Part shown: positions 53,855 to 63,145 of the stretch, piece after piece
Numbering within the stretch: position 1 is the first letter of the stretch
How the letters are laid out: every line of letters starts with the position of its first letter
Assembly: GCA_905221605.1 (NCBI GenBank)
Contig: CAJNDS010002633.1
Location: forward strand, 72,001-136,000
Length of the DNA stretch: 64,000 nt
Direction: 5' to 3'
From: Symbiodinium natans
Lineage: Eukaryota; Sar; Dinophyceae; Suessiales; Symbiodiniaceae
Notes under the pieces: model-generated
Database searches by the model: none
What the model saw: the letters and a program-made list of their open reading frames with translations, nothing else
What the model was told of the DNA's origin: nothing
Program-made: the position numbers and the translations under genes

Positions 53855-53965
53855 CTGCTAAACCTGGGCCACGCACAGAAATTTGATGTTTCTGGGCCTC
53901 TTAAGTAGCTGGCTCCTTACCTCTAGGTCACGCATGGAAGCATGATTTTTCTGGGCCTCCAAATT
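53855..53965 (+). repeat. Direct duplication, about 70 bp apart
   Basis: GGGCCACGCACAGAAATTTG, ATGTTTCTGGGCCTC and GGTCACGCATGGAAGCATGA, TTTTTCTGGGCCTC are diverged tandem copies. Confidence 0.7.
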
Positions 53966-55239
53966 GGCCCTACTTGTGATGTCACCTGCGAGGGAAGTTC
54001 CCACTGAGCTGGGCCGGCGAAGGGCGGCGAGCGTTTCTGAGGCTGTTCCTCCCGTTCATGCGTTCAGGGCTTAGGACTTAGAGCTTAGGGTTAAGGGCTT
54101 AGGGCTTGGGCTTAGGGTTGACTTCCAAGCTGACCGTTCACCCAGACATGTCTTAAGCACCTAAGCATTGGCTGCATGCCTTCTTCTGTGTCGTGTGGAC
54201 CTTGATGTCTTGGGGTTCAGGGTTTAGGGGTAGGGTTTCGGGTTTAGGGTTGAGGGTATCGGGGGCTGAGCCTGACGGCAGGCGCACGAACTAGGAACGA
54301 CCTGATCCGACACCACAAGCATCACACCCCTGAGGCCTAAACCCCACGACGCCACAGAGTGATAAAACCTAAACCCTAACCCTAAACCCTAAACCCTAAA
54401 CCCTAAACCCTAACCCTAAACCCTAAACCCTAAACCCTAAACCCTAAACCCTAAACCCTAAGCATATAAGTCCGGCCGAGGATTGCATGTTTTTGCCTGT
54501 TAGCCTCTGAAAGCCTCATAGCTTCAAGGCGATAGAGAGCTTGCCAAAACTACGGGCCAGGCCAAGGCGATTGAACCCAGATTTGAAATATGCAGGGGCT
54601 TGTGTTTGGGTGTCGGGTTTAGGGTTTTGGGTTTAGGGTGCAGGGTGTAGGGTTTAGGTTTTAGGGTTGGAGTTGTGAAGTTACAAAACTCACGGGCGGC
54701 TGCGACAGGAAACCCTACACCTCCAACCCCCCTAAACCCTAAATCCTGAACCCTAAACCACAAAAACGAGTCCCTAAACCCTAAACACTCAAACAAACTC
54801 CTCCACCCTAAGCCCGTAAACCCTCAACCCTAAACTTGAAAATCTGTTTTCTTTGGGCGGGTAGCCGCTTGCACAGGCCAACCGACCGGCCAGTGCCGAC
54901 GACACGGATTCCTGGCTGGGGTTTAGGGCAAAGTCTAGGGTTTAGGGTTTAGGGTTTAGGGTTTAACTAGGGTTTAGGGTTTAGGGTTTAGGGGTATCTA
55001 ACTGTTGAAAGCCTCTCAAGGTTGTGGGCTTCTGGCTTCATAGCGAGGAACGCGAGTAGGCAAAAGGCCCCTTCAAACAACACTGGGCGCAATGGTACAT
55101 TCCTAGGCCACTCTGCAAACACTAAACCCTAAACCCCTAAACCCTAAACCCTAAACCCTAAACCCTAAACCCTAAACCCAGGAGGCGGGCTCCCGGTTGC
55201 GGGCAGCCTCGTGGCCTCGCATATCGCAACAAGGTGCTT

Positions 55240-56150
55240 GGGAGTTTAGGGTTTAGGGTTTAGGGTTTCGGGTTTAGGGTTTAGGGTTTGGGGTTTGGGG
55301 CTAAGGGTTTGGGTTTGGTAATAGGGTTATGGGGTTAGAGGGTTTGGGAGGAAGGGGTTCAGGAGTATAGGGTTTAGGGTTTAGGAGTAAGGTGTTTGGG
55401 GTTTTTCAGGTTTAGGAGTTTAGGGTTTAGGAGTATAGGGTTCAGGGTTTAGGGTTTAGGAGTTGAATTCTTTCAGGCTTATTAAGTTCTAGGAGTAAAG
55501 GGTTTAGGGTTCAGGAGTTTAAGGGTCACGGCCTAGGGTATTGCAGCTTAAGGTTTAGGGTTTTGAGGTTTGCGGAGTTGAGGTTTTAGGATGTTAGGGT
55601 TTAGGAGTTTAAGGTTTAGGGTTTTGAGGTTTTGGGAGTTTAGGGTTTAGGTTTGAGGAGTTTGAGGTTTAGGGTTGAGGGTTTTGGAGTTCAAGGTTTA
55701 GGGCTGAGGGTTGAGGGTTTAGCACTTCAAGGTTAAGAGTTGAGGGTTTAGGAGTTTGAGTGTCGGGTTTAGGCATTCGAGGGTTTGGGAGGTTAAAGCT
55801 TAGGGCTTACAGTTTTAGGAGTTTAAGGTTTGGGGTTTAGGGTTTAGGGTTGGGGTTCAAGGTTTAGGGTGTAGGGTTTTGAGGGTTTAGGAGCTTTAAG
55901 GTGTAGGGCTTAGGGGGTTTAAGGTTTAGGGTTGGGGTTCAAGGTTTAGAGTGTAGGGTTTTGAGGGTTTAGGAGCTTTAAGGTGTAGGGCTTAGGGGGT
56001 TTAAGGTTTAGGGTTTAGAGTTTAGGGGTTCAGTGTTTAGGGGTTTAAGGTTTTGAGGGTGTAGTAGTTTAAGGGTTTAGGAGTTTAAGGGTTCAGAGTT
56101 TGTGTATCGGCGGGTAGGGTGTAGGCTTTTAGAATTTGGAGTTTAGGGTT
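55240..56150 (+). repeat. Degenerate TTTAGGG stretch, 0.9 kb
   Basis: The longest uninterrupted stretch of decayed heptamers in the G-rich orientation: AGGAGTTTAAGG, TTTAGGGTTTTGAGG and similar. A 75-bp segment (GGTTTAGGAGCTTTAAGG type) is tandemly duplicated near 55876 and 55940. Nothing coding is seen. Confidence 0.85.
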
Positions 56151-56157
56151 TTAGGTT

Positions 56158-56312
56158 GGGATGTTCCCCCTTATACTAACAGTCCTTAATAGGGATTATA
56201 GTACCCCCCCCCCCCCCCCATATTATAATCCCTACTAAGGGCTGTTAGTATGGGGGGGGGGAGGGGGGAGGGGGGGGGGGGAGGGGGGAGGGGGGAGGGG
56301 GGGGAACATCCC
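56158..56312. mobile_element. Small fold-back element, family F3, copy 2
   Basis: Ends GGGATGTTCCCCCTTATACT and GGGGGAACATCCC. Inner arms AACAGTCCTTAATAGGGATT and AATCCCTACTAAGGGCTGTT are inverted, with a poly-C centre. The right arm is expanded by (GGGGGGA)n. Same left flank (TTAGGTT) as copy 17891-17983. Confidence 0.8.
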
Positions 56313-57539
56313 AAGTCTTAGGGTTTTAGGGTTTCAGGTTCAGGGTGTAGAGAGGAGTTCAAGCCAGAGCGGTTGGCAGCTACCTTCATATCACTGGGTT
56401 TAGGGTTTAGGGTTTAGGGTTTAGGGTTTAGGGTGTCTCAATGAGTGGGTGCGCTGGTGCTGAAAGCACCCAGGCGCGCGCCCCGATTTGCACAAGCCCA
56501 CCCCCGCTGGCGCTCCACCCTCGCCTTAACCTCTACGGGTTTAGGGTTCTTTTGAACTCTGATCGTGCTTTTGTTATTTTTCTCTTGTCTATTGGGTTGA
56601 AGCTCGGCATCGATGCGGATCAACTACCCTGAAGTTCGTAGCCCCCAGGCCCTAGGCATTGCAAGGGAGATGTCTATCAGTCGAGGGCTGCTGGGAGAGC
56701 CAAACGTCAGAGGTTTGGGCTTGGGGTTGGCTGCGCCTTCGCCCTCGGCGATGCTGCGTGCTGGGCGGGGATTTGGAAAACTGGGTTTGGGCTTTCGCCA
56801 TGCTGATGCTGCAATTTTTGTTATTTTTGTCTTTTCTAATGGTTGTTGAGGAGATCCTCCCAGTCCCAGGCAGGGGGGCCTCCCAGTGAGTCTTTCTCAA
56901 AAACCCGAAGGTTTGGGCTTGGGGCTGGCTGCCGCATTCGCCCTTACTGATGCTGCGTCCTGGTTGGGGATCCTCCAGGTTCAGACAAAAGGTCGGCAAG
57001 CAGGAGATCCTCCCAGTCCCAGGCAGGGGGGCCTCCCAGACAAGGGGCCTCACAGCCTCCCAGTTAGTTTTTCTCAAAAACCCAAAGGTTTGGGCTTGGG
57101 GCTGGCTGCCGCATTCACCCTTGGTGATACTGCGTCCTGGTTGGGGATCTGGGTCCCTTGCTTTGAAAGCTTGCTTTTCAGGTTCAGGCAAAAGGTTTCC
57201 GCCAAGCAGGAGATGCTACCCAAGGCAGGGGGCCTGACAGCCTCCCAGTGCGTCAAAAACCCGAAGGTTTGGGATTGGGGCTGGCTGCCGCGTTCGTTCT
57301 TGGTGATGCTGCGTCCTGGTTGGGGATCTGGATCCCTTGCTTGAAAGCCTGGTTTTCTGAAGGTTTCCGGGAGGTTTCAGCAAATGGCCTCCTAAGGCAG
57401 GGCGGGGCAGATTGTCAGCCTTGCAGAGCCTCCCAGCCAGGCTCAGGGGAGGCAGGGGCCTCTCAAAACCCTCGCATGCGCCGCCTGCCTGAACCCGGCC
57501 TGAAGCCTCTTATCCAGGAAACATGACGACGGGCGGAGG

Positions 57540-57910
57540 CGAGTATCTCATTCTAGGGCCAGGAAGGGGCCTCCCAGGCAGGGGTTCCCCAACAGGGGCC
57601 TCCCAAACAGGTTACAGGCAAAGCCTGCCAAGCAGGTGCCTTCCGGGCCTGGCCTCCCAGGCAGCGGTCCCATCCGTGGCAGGGGCCTCCAGGCCCTGCC
57701 CTCCCAGACAGGGGTTCTCAGAAGCCGGGAAGGTGGCAGGGGCCTCAGGCAAGGCCCCAAGCAAGGCAGGGCCTCCCAGGCAGCAGGCCGCCTCCCAGGC
57801 AGGGGCCCCTCCAGGGGCCTCCAGGCAGGGGCCTCCCAGGCAGGGGCCTCCCACACACAAAAGTTGCAGGCAGGGGCCTCCCAGGCAGGGCCTCCCAGGC
57901 AGGGGAGGTT
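57540..57910 (+). repeat. GGCAGGGGCCTCCCA minisatellite, array 1
   Basis: 15-bp words GGCAGGGGCCTCCCA with 1-4 base changes and indels, about 20 units. The core GGGGCCTCCC is nearly self-complementary. A 166-codon frame (57523-58023) made of Gln/Gly/Pro/Ala repeats crosses it, but the competing minus-strand frames are equally open. Confidence 0.85.
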
Positions 57911-58884
57911 GCGATGTTTTACCCGAAGGTTTGGGGTATCTTATTCTAGGGCGACCTGACGGGTTTCTCGCCAGCGACCTGCCGGGTCCACCGCGCAGCC
58001 CGCAGCTGCCTGCGGGACTGTAGCTCCGTCGCCGGAGGGCTTCTGCTGCCTCGCCTGCCGCTATGCCGGCTTCGGCGCGTTCGCCCTGCTCGACGGCCCC
58101 GGGCTCACTCAGTTTAGGGTTTAGGGTTTAGGGTTTAGGGTTTAGGGTGTCTCAATCAGTAAGCGCTGGTGCTGAAAGCACCCAGGCGCGCGCCCCGACT
58201 TGCATAAGCCCACCCCCGCTGGCGCTCCACCCTCGCCTTAACCTTTACGGGTTTAGGGTTCTTTTTAAACTCTGATCGTGCTTTTGTTATTTTTCTCTTG
58301 TCTAGTGGGTTGAAGCTCGGCATCGATGCGGATCAACTACCCTGAAGTTGCAGCCCTTAGGCATTGCAAGGGAGATATCTATCAATCGAGGGCTGCTGGA
58401 GGTTTGGGCTTGGGGCTGGCTGCCGCCTTCGCCCTCGGCGATGCTGCGTGCTGGGCGGGGGTTTGGAAAACTTGCTTGGAAGGGCGTGAAATCAAAGGTT
58501 TGGGCTTTCGCCATTTCTAATGTTGGGCTTAGATGTCCATCATTCGAGGGCTTCTGCGAGGGCCAAAAAGTCAAAGGTTTGGGATTGGGTTGGCTGCCGC
58601 CTTCGTCCTTGGTGATGCTGCGTCTTGCTTGACCCCCTCATTTGGGGTGTTTTTGGCTGGTCAACCAGAGCCCACCCAGAACCGTCGCTTGAGTACTAAA
58701 AAATCGCATTTTTAACTGGGCCCGGGCCGATCCTGGGGTCCCCCTCATTTGGGGTGTTTTTGGGGGCAAACTTTCCCCTTCAAGGGGGGTCGGAGTTTTG
58801 AGCAAGGGGGGTCTCCCAACACTAAATTGCTTCCAAAATAAGCCCTTTGAAGGTCCCTTAGAAAAGCTCTTGAAGAGGCCAGAT

Positions 58885-59160
58885 AAGGGCCTCCCAGCGG
58901 GGCCTCCCAGGCAGGGGCTTCCCAGGCAGGGGCCTCCCAGGCAAGGGGCCCTGTCAGGCAGAGGCCTCCCAGGCAGGGCCGCCCAAGGCAGGGGCCTCCC
59001 AGACAGGGCCCAGGCAAGGCCTCCCAGGCAGGGGCCTCAGGCAAGGGCCCTCCCAAACAAAGCCTCGTAGGAAGGGCCACTCCCAGGTAGGGCCTCCCAG
59101 ACAGGGGCCTCCCAGCTCCCGGCAGGGCCTCGCAGGCACAAGCTCTGGGAGGGGCCCTGA
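58885..59160 (+). repeat. GGCAGGGGCCTCCCA minisatellite, array 2
   Basis: Same 15-bp word as 57540-57910, about 15 units, at the equivalent position of the second duplicon. Frames on both strands (up to 154 codons) are repeat-derived. Confidence 0.85.
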
Positions 59161-59355
59161 GAGACCTCACAAAAGGAGGTTGCTGGGGTATACCTGACGG
59201 GTTTTCCACCGCGCAGCCCGCAGCTGCCTGCGGGACTGGAGCTCCGTCGCCCGCCGGAGGGCTTCTGGCTCCGGAGCTACCTCGCCTGCCGGCTTCGGTG
59301 CGTTCGCCCTGCTCGACGGCCCCGGCCTCACTCAGTTTAGGGTTTAGGGTTTAGG

Positions 59356-59469
59356 GCCTTCCTCAAGGTAGACAAGCTATCAACTGCCAGCCTTGCGACC
59401 ATAAGTGCCCAGCTCTGCAAAATCGGCTCGGAAAAAATTGCAATACGTGTTCCCTTATGTTCCCCATAA
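59356..59469 (+). CDS. Candidate exon opened by TTTAG|GG
   Basis: Directly after the TTTAGGG array the frame reads AFLKVDKLSTASLATISAQL, then CKIGSEKIAIRVPLCSP and TAA (37 codons). GC is near 48%, and the other plus frames have stops. The acceptor would be the last TTTAG|GG of the array. Composition resembles a folded domain with beta-strands. Family not recognised. Confidence 0.35.
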   Translation, partial: AFLKVDKLSTASLATISAQLCKIGSEKIAIRVPLCSP

Positions 59470-59542
59470 AATCTCTAGTAGAACCCCACTATAAACCCTA
59501 AACTCTAAACCCTAAACCCTAAAACGCAAGACCCTATTCTAG

Positions 59543-59650
59543 TTTCTGAAGGCCTGTAGTACGCAGCTGCACAAGGGTTCACTTTTTCATCTTGCGCAGC
59601 TCAACCTCTGCATGGGTCTACACTCCCTTAATTGTAGCCCTAAACCCTAA
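59543..59650 (+). CDS. Candidate terminal exon
   Basis: CCCTATTCTAG| opens a frame reading FLKACSTQLHKGSLFHLAQL, then NLCMGLHSLNCSPKP and TAA. The pyrimidine-rich CCCTATTCTAG is a good acceptor. The last four codons lie in the CCCTAAA array, whose TAA supplies the stop. No family recognised. Confidence 0.3.
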   Translation, partial: FLKACSTQLHKGSLFHLAQLNLCMGLHSLNCSPKP

Positions 59651-59886
59651 ACCCTAAACCCTAAACCCTAAACCCTAAACCCTAAACCCTAAACCTTAAA
59701 CCCTAAACCCTAAACCCTAAACTTTTAGGATTGGGGGTTTTGGGTGCCCAATGGGAGCGCTTAAGGATCCAAGCCAAATTCGCTTGAGGAGTCGGTTCCT
59801 ACAATAAGGATTACTATTTTGGGTATATTAAGGGTACCCTATTGGGGGGATTCCCACGTATATAGATTTCAGAATTTATCACTTAC

Positions 59887-59962
59887 CGTTCGCCGGGCGC
59901 CTGTCTCGGTGTTGCCCAGAGAGAGAGGAGGTCACCCAGTGATAAGCAGAGTTGTCTTCCAT
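59887..59962 (-). CDS. Candidate first exon on the minus strand
   Basis: Minus-strand ATG at 59962 in CATCCCATGGAAG context, then EDNSAYHWVTSSLSGQHRDR, RPAN, to a consensus donor AACG|GTAAGTG at 59887/59886. The combination of start, natural composition and a full GTAAGT donor is among the best in the window. Without splicing the frame ends after GK at TGA. Its continuation would lie to the left, across the CCCTAAA array. It is divergent to the candidate exons at 60056 and 60284. Confidence 0.4.
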
Positions 59963-60055
59963 GGGATGCTGGTACTCCTTAGTCGAGAAAGGTAGCGAGC
60001 CTAGTTACTTGGTGCGTTGGCGACTGGGTGTTTGTCACTAATGCGTGTGTTCCAG

Positions 60056-60158
60056 AAATCCGCGAAGCGAAATGCTGGTTTTCAGCCTAAAGCATTCCAC
60101 CAATTTGTCATGCGTGGTTTCGCGGAGCGCTCGACTGCGCCCGCCTACCCCAACACAG
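60056..60158 (+). CDS. Candidate internal exon with consensus borders
   Basis: GTGTGTTCCAG| on the left and ACACAG|GTGAGAGG on the right enclose 103 bp. Frame 1 reads KSAKRNAGFQPKAFHQFVMR and GFAERSTAPAYPNT with one base left over. Frame 2 reads NPRSEMLVFSLKHSTNLSCV and on with none left over. Both can be joined in phase to the next candidate exon. The proposed intron (60159-60283) contains four TTTAGGG units. Family not recognised. Confidence 0.5.
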
Positions 60159-60283
60159 GTGAGAGGAGGGCCTGCGGCTTTAGGGTTTAGGGTTTAGGGT
60201 TTAGGGTTTACGGAAAGTTTAGGGTTTATGATTTGGCAAGTTTAGTAAGTTTAGTATGTTCAGTAAGTTTTGTACTTGCGGAG

Positions 60284-60458
60284 GAGCTGCAGAAGGTCAC
60301 CGAGTGGTTTCAGAAGGAGAAGAAAGAGAAGCAGTTGGCCGAAGCAGCACAAGCGTCGCAGGATCCGAATGACTCCGGAGCAGCTCAGGCAGCAGCCGAG
60401 GCGGGATCGGAGACTGAGCGAAGCCCAGCTGCGCAGAGGTTCCTGGCCGGGCGAGCAT
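60284..60458 (+). CDS. Candidate exon, Ala/Glu/Lys-rich coiled segment
   Basis: CTTGCGGAG|GAG opens a frame reading ELQKVTEWFQKEKKEKQLAE, then Ala/Ser/Gln-rich sequence to AAQRFLAGRA, closed by GAGCAT|GTAAGG. Low-complexity, charged, coiled-coil-like. It joins the frame-2 reading of exon 60056-60158 without a shift. Joining that exon's frame 1 instead gives a tail EGHRVVSEGEEREAVGR that ends in TGA. Which is used cannot be decided here. No domain named. Confidence 0.4.
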
Positions 60459-60801
60459 GTAAGGACGAAGGGTTTTGAAGGGAGCCGAAGCAAAGGCCCG
60501 CTTGGGTTTAGGGTTAGGGTTTAGGGTTTAGGGTTTAGGGTTTAGGGTTTCGGGTTTCGGGTTTCGGGTTTCGGGTTTCCTGGTGAACTCGAACGTCCAG
60601 TTCACGGTGTACCCTCCAAGTAGGGCCTTGGCATGCTAGGAATAACTGCGGTCATCCTTCAGTCCTCAGCCTTCAACCCGAAACCCTAGCCCTGAACCCT
60701 GAACTCTACACCCTAAACCCTAAACCCTAAACCCTAAACCCTAAACTCCAAACCCTAAACCCTAAACCCTCAACCCTAAACCCTAAACCCTAAACCCTAA
60801 A

Positions 60802-60915
60802 CCACAGCAGTTCTTTGGGACAGGTGAGCCGCCGAAGGGGAAGGCCGGCCTTTTGCTTTCAAGCTGCTTCATCTGGAAGTCTTTGCTGGGCCAGGGAAGC
60901 ATATTTGGGGTGTAG
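60802..60915 (+). CDS. Candidate terminal exon or fragment
   Basis: From the edge of the CCCTAAA array the frame reads PQQFFGTGEPPKGKAGLLLS, then SCFIWKSLLGQGSIFGV and TAG. GGGACAG|GTGAGCC near 60822 is also a good donor, in which case only the first eight codons would be exonic. No family recognised. Confidence 0.3.
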   Translation, partial: PQQFFGTGEPPKGKAGLLLSSCFIWKSLLGQGSIFGV

Positions 60916-61326
60916 AGGGCTTGGGGCTTAGGGTGTAGAGCTTAGGGCTGAAGGCTTAGGGCTTAGGGCTCAGGGCTCAGGGCTCAGGAATGGTTGAGGA
61001 GCCTGTCGTCATCTAGGCAGAAAGCATATGGAACCCCAGCGTGATGAGGAAGCTCCCTGGTCAGCCCAGATCCTAAGTAACGGTTAAAGGGATTACCACA
61101 CCCTCAGCCCCCTAATCCCTAAACCCTAGACCCTAAACCCTAAATGCTTTAAACCCTAACCCTACAACCCTAAACCCTAAACCCCAACAAGCCCTAAGAA
61201 GCCATCACTTCCATGAAAAAGAGGCCCTTTTTGCAATTTGAAGCCCTGAAGCCTCCATAGTCAACGCAAGGACAAGGGACCTTGAACCCTAATCCTGAAT
61301 CCCTTAACCCTAACTCTTGCTTTCAG

Positions 61327-61464
61327 ATCATTGGGCCTTTCAGAAGAAGCACCATGCTTGGTCACACAGCGAACTCTGCCAAGCCCTCCACCTCAAACCT
61401 GGATGTTGTTGAGAACCCCAAATCCTATAAAACCCTAACAGCCAGTTTAGGGTGTAGGGTTTAG
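61327..61464 (+). CDS. Candidate exon after a polypyrimidine acceptor
   Basis: AACTCTTGCTTTCAG| is one of the best acceptors in the window. One frame reads IIGPFRRSTMLGHTANSAKP, STSNLDVVENPKSYKTLTAS to TAG at 61464. A second reads HWAFQKKHHAWSHSELCQAL, HLKPGCC and TGA, with a possible donor CTGGAT|GTTGTT. Moderate GC supports real coding in one of them. Family not recognised. Confidence 0.4.
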   Translation: MIGPFRRSTMLGHTANSAKPSTSNLDVVENPKSYKTLTASLGCRV

Positions 61465-61597
61465 AGATTAGGGTCTGTATTTCGGGGGGGAGGGGGGGGA
61501 GGGGGGGGAGGGGGAGGGGGTGTGGTAATCCCTTACCCTAACGGCATAAACCCTAAACCCTGAACCCTAACCCTAAACCCTACCCCCCCTTGTGAGG

Positions 61598-61753
61598 ATG
61601 CCGGAGGCAAGCCGAGCTTGGCGTCGGGTGTGCCCAGGAGACCTAACTGATTCCACAGCCCAAAGCCTGCGAGACGCACCTCAAGCCCCGGAAAAGTTCC
61701 TGCTTGAGGGTTTAGGGTTCAGGGTTTGCTGCTGTCTGGCGTACAAGTTGTAA
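61598..61753 (+). CDS. Candidate exon or short gene, 51 codons
   Basis: ATG at 61598, then PEASRAWRRVCPGDLTDSTA, QSLRDAPQAPEKFLLEG, continuing through a single TTTAGGG-like word to CCCLAYKL and TAA. If spliced, CTTGAG|GGTTTAG near 61707 would be the right edge. Amphipathic and proline-containing. CCCTAAA repeats lie on the left. Family not recognised. Confidence 0.35.
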   Translation: MPEASRAWRRVCPGDLTDSTAQSLRDAPQAPEKFLLEGLGFRVCCCLAYKL

Positions 61754-61807
61754 ATGTGACGGTTTTCAGTAGAGCTTTGAAGGCATCGAGCACTGCGTAG
61801 GGCCGCC

Positions 61808-61864
61808 ATGGCCCCAGGCTCTCAGGCAGCAAAACCACCCAAACTTGTTCCGTGCAGGGTTTAG
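61808..61864 (+). CDS. Candidate first exon with Kozak-like start
   Basis: GGCCGCCATGG is a strong start context. The frame reads MAPGSQAAKPPKLVPC and reaches a possible donor GTGCAG|GGTTTAG, otherwise TAG. From 61845 another frame is open to 62030 (SYKGFKRSETAQTHVLSAQD, PQARVLGLPPEKGSRPRS) and could be a following exon. Neither is recognised. Confidence 0.3.
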   Translation: MAPGSQAAKPPKLVPCRV

Positions 61865-62029
61865 ACCAAGGGGGGTCTCAGGGGGGTTTAGGGGGGTCCG
61901 GTCCTACAAGGGTTTTAAGCGGTCCGAAACGGCACAAACGCATGTTTTGAGCGCCCAGGACCCTCAGGCAAGGGTCCTGGGATTACCCCCTGAAAAGGGC
62001 AGCCGCCCCCGGAGTCACTTGAAGGTTTA

Positions 62030-62155
62030 GGGGATGACAGGGACCAGGACCGGCCCGGACAAGACAGGCTCATCGTGCGTGCTACCGACCTCCGAGCTGT
62101 GGGAGGCGAGCGAACGACCTGGGTCGGCTTGCGCCATCGAGGTCGAAGGGCTTAA
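62030..62155 (+). CDS. Candidate exon opened by TTTAG|GG
   Basis: The frame reads DDRDQDRPGQDRLIVRATDL, RAVGGERTTWVGLRHRGRRA, then TAA. GAAGGTTTAG|GGGATG could be the acceptor and CATCGAG|GTCGAAG a donor. Arg/Asp-rich with a beta-strand-like LIVRATDL. GC-rich, so a chance frame is possible. Confidence 0.3.
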   Translation, partial: GDDRDQDRPGQDRLIVRATDLRAVGGERTTWVGLRHRGRRA

Positions 62156-62270
62156 GCGCCCCCAACGTAGGGGGCTGAGTTTAGGGTTTAGGGCTTAGGA
62201 TTTAGGATTTCGGGTTTGGGTTTAGGGTTCAGGGTTTAGGGTCTAGGGTTTAGGGTTTTATGGAATCTAG

Positions 62271-62375
62271 GGTTTCGGTCATCGGGTTTTCCGTGAGCTT
62301 GTATTGTGGAGCCTGCAGAAGCTGAGCCACCAAGGCAAACTCCATCTTCTGTCAGCACTATACCCTGAACCCTGA
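62271..62375 (+). CDS. Candidate exon opened by TAG|GG
   Basis: After GGAATCTAG| the frame reads GFGHRVFRELVLWSLQKLSH, QGKLHLLSALYPEP, then TGA (34 codons). Helical, hydrophobic and basic. Other plus frames contain stops. The final TGA lies in a CCCTGAACCCTGAA telomere variant. Family not recognised. Confidence 0.35.
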   Translation, partial: GFGHRVFRELVLWSLQKLSHQGKLHLLSALYPEP

Positions 62376-62493
62376 ACCCTTTGCACCTTCCTCAAACCTG
62401 CAAGAGGAAGCCCTAAAACCTCAAACTTCAAACCTTAAACCTAAACCCTAAACCCTAAACCCTAAACCCCAAACCCTAAACCTTAAACCCTAA

Positions 62494-62606
62494 ACCCGAG
62501 GCTCCCCCAAGAACGCGCACCTTTACAGGATCCTGCATCCTACTACGGCCTTCTTCGTCGCACCCAGTGACAATGGCTCTCCTTTGCCACCTGGCCCTCT
62601 GGGCTT
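62494..62606 (+). CDS. Candidate exon between convergent arrays
   Basis: CCCTAAA on the left, TTTAGGG on the right. The frame reads SPKNAHLYRILHPTTAFFVA, PSDNGSPLPPGPLG and remains open into the right array. A second frame (RTFTGSCILLRPSSSHPVTM) is also open. The first has the more natural composition. No family recognised. Confidence 0.35.
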
Positions 62607-62676
62607 AGGGTTTAGGGTTAGGGTTTGGGGTCTAGAGTTTAGGGTTTAGGTTTAAGGTTTAAGATTGAGGATCTAG

Positions 62677-62796
62677 GATTTAGGGTTTCTGAAACTACGT
62701 CTCTACACAATCCCTGAAACCAGCCTTAGTATCGAAACCTTCGACCCCAAACCCCAAAACCCACGCCCAAACTCTAAGCCCCCGCAGATTCTCTAG
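62677..62796 (+). CDS. Candidate exon, 39 open codons
   Basis: After TAG at 62674-62676 the frame reads LGFLKLRLYTIPETSLSIET, FDPKPQNPRPNSKPPQIL, then TAG inside CTCTAG|GTAGGC, which is also donor-like. GC is about 48%. The Pro/Asn-rich end is partly telomere-like (CCCCAAACCCCAAAACCC). No family recognised. Confidence 0.35.
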   Translation, partial: DLGFLKLRLYTIPETSLSIETFDPKPQNPRPNSKPPQIL

Positions 62797-63052
62797 GTAG
62801 GCCCAGGGACGTTTTTGGCAACTTGCCCTTGTTAGTACTTGCAAGGTTTATTCGAGGTTTAACACCGACATGTGCCACCCCCCTTGCACCCAGTTTGGCT
62901 GACAGGCAGTGCCTCTCAAGAGAAAGAGAGAAAGAGAATCAGAGAGAAAGATAATGAGAGAGAAAGGACGCAAAAAACAGAGAGAAACAGAGAGAGAGAG
63001 AGAGAGAGTGTGTGTGCTAGAGCCCCCTCAAATCCCTCAACCCCTTCCCCAG

Positions 63053-63145
63053 GAAAAAAATAGAAACGAGACTCGCCTCAGGCGTGCCTTCGTCTTCCGC
63101 ACCCTCTCGCTACCTTCTCCCGACCTCACGCCCCGCGTCGAGTGA
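63053..63145 (+). CDS. Candidate terminal exon
   Basis: CAACCCCTTCCCCAG|GAAA is a good pyrimidine-rich acceptor with AG|G. The frame reads EKNRNETRLRRAFVFRTLSL, PSPDLTPRVE, then TGA. It follows an AG-rich microsatellite (62920-63018). Basic and short. No family recognised. Confidence 0.35.
   Translation, partial: EKNRNETRLRRAFVFRTLSLPSPDLTPRVE

Larger units (their letters stand above)
56396..59340 (+). repeat. Segmental duplication with telomere-repeat junctions
   Basis: The segment starting GTTTAGGGTGTCTCAATGAG at about 56430 recurs at about 58143 (CTGAAAGCACCCAGGCGCGC, then GGCATCGATGCGGATCAACT). A second shared segment, CCGCGCAGCCCGCAGCTGCC to CACTCAG|TTTAGGG, is at about 57990-58115 and 59208-59336. 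Within both copies a module of about 180 bp, GGTTTGGGCTTGGGGCTGGC plus TGCCGC, recurs near 56712, 56906, 57086, 57267, 58396 and 58578. In one frame the modules read LGLGLAAAFALGDAASWLGI, but the frame shifts between modules, so coding is not established (frames 56886-57344 and 57248-57526). Confidence 0.75.

Noticed and set aside
57523-58023. 166-codon Gly/Pro/Gln/Ala-rich frame resembling a collagen-like protein
   Set aside because: Derived from the 15-bp GGCAGGGGCCTCCCA minisatellite. Indels between units shift frames, and minus-strand frames are as long.
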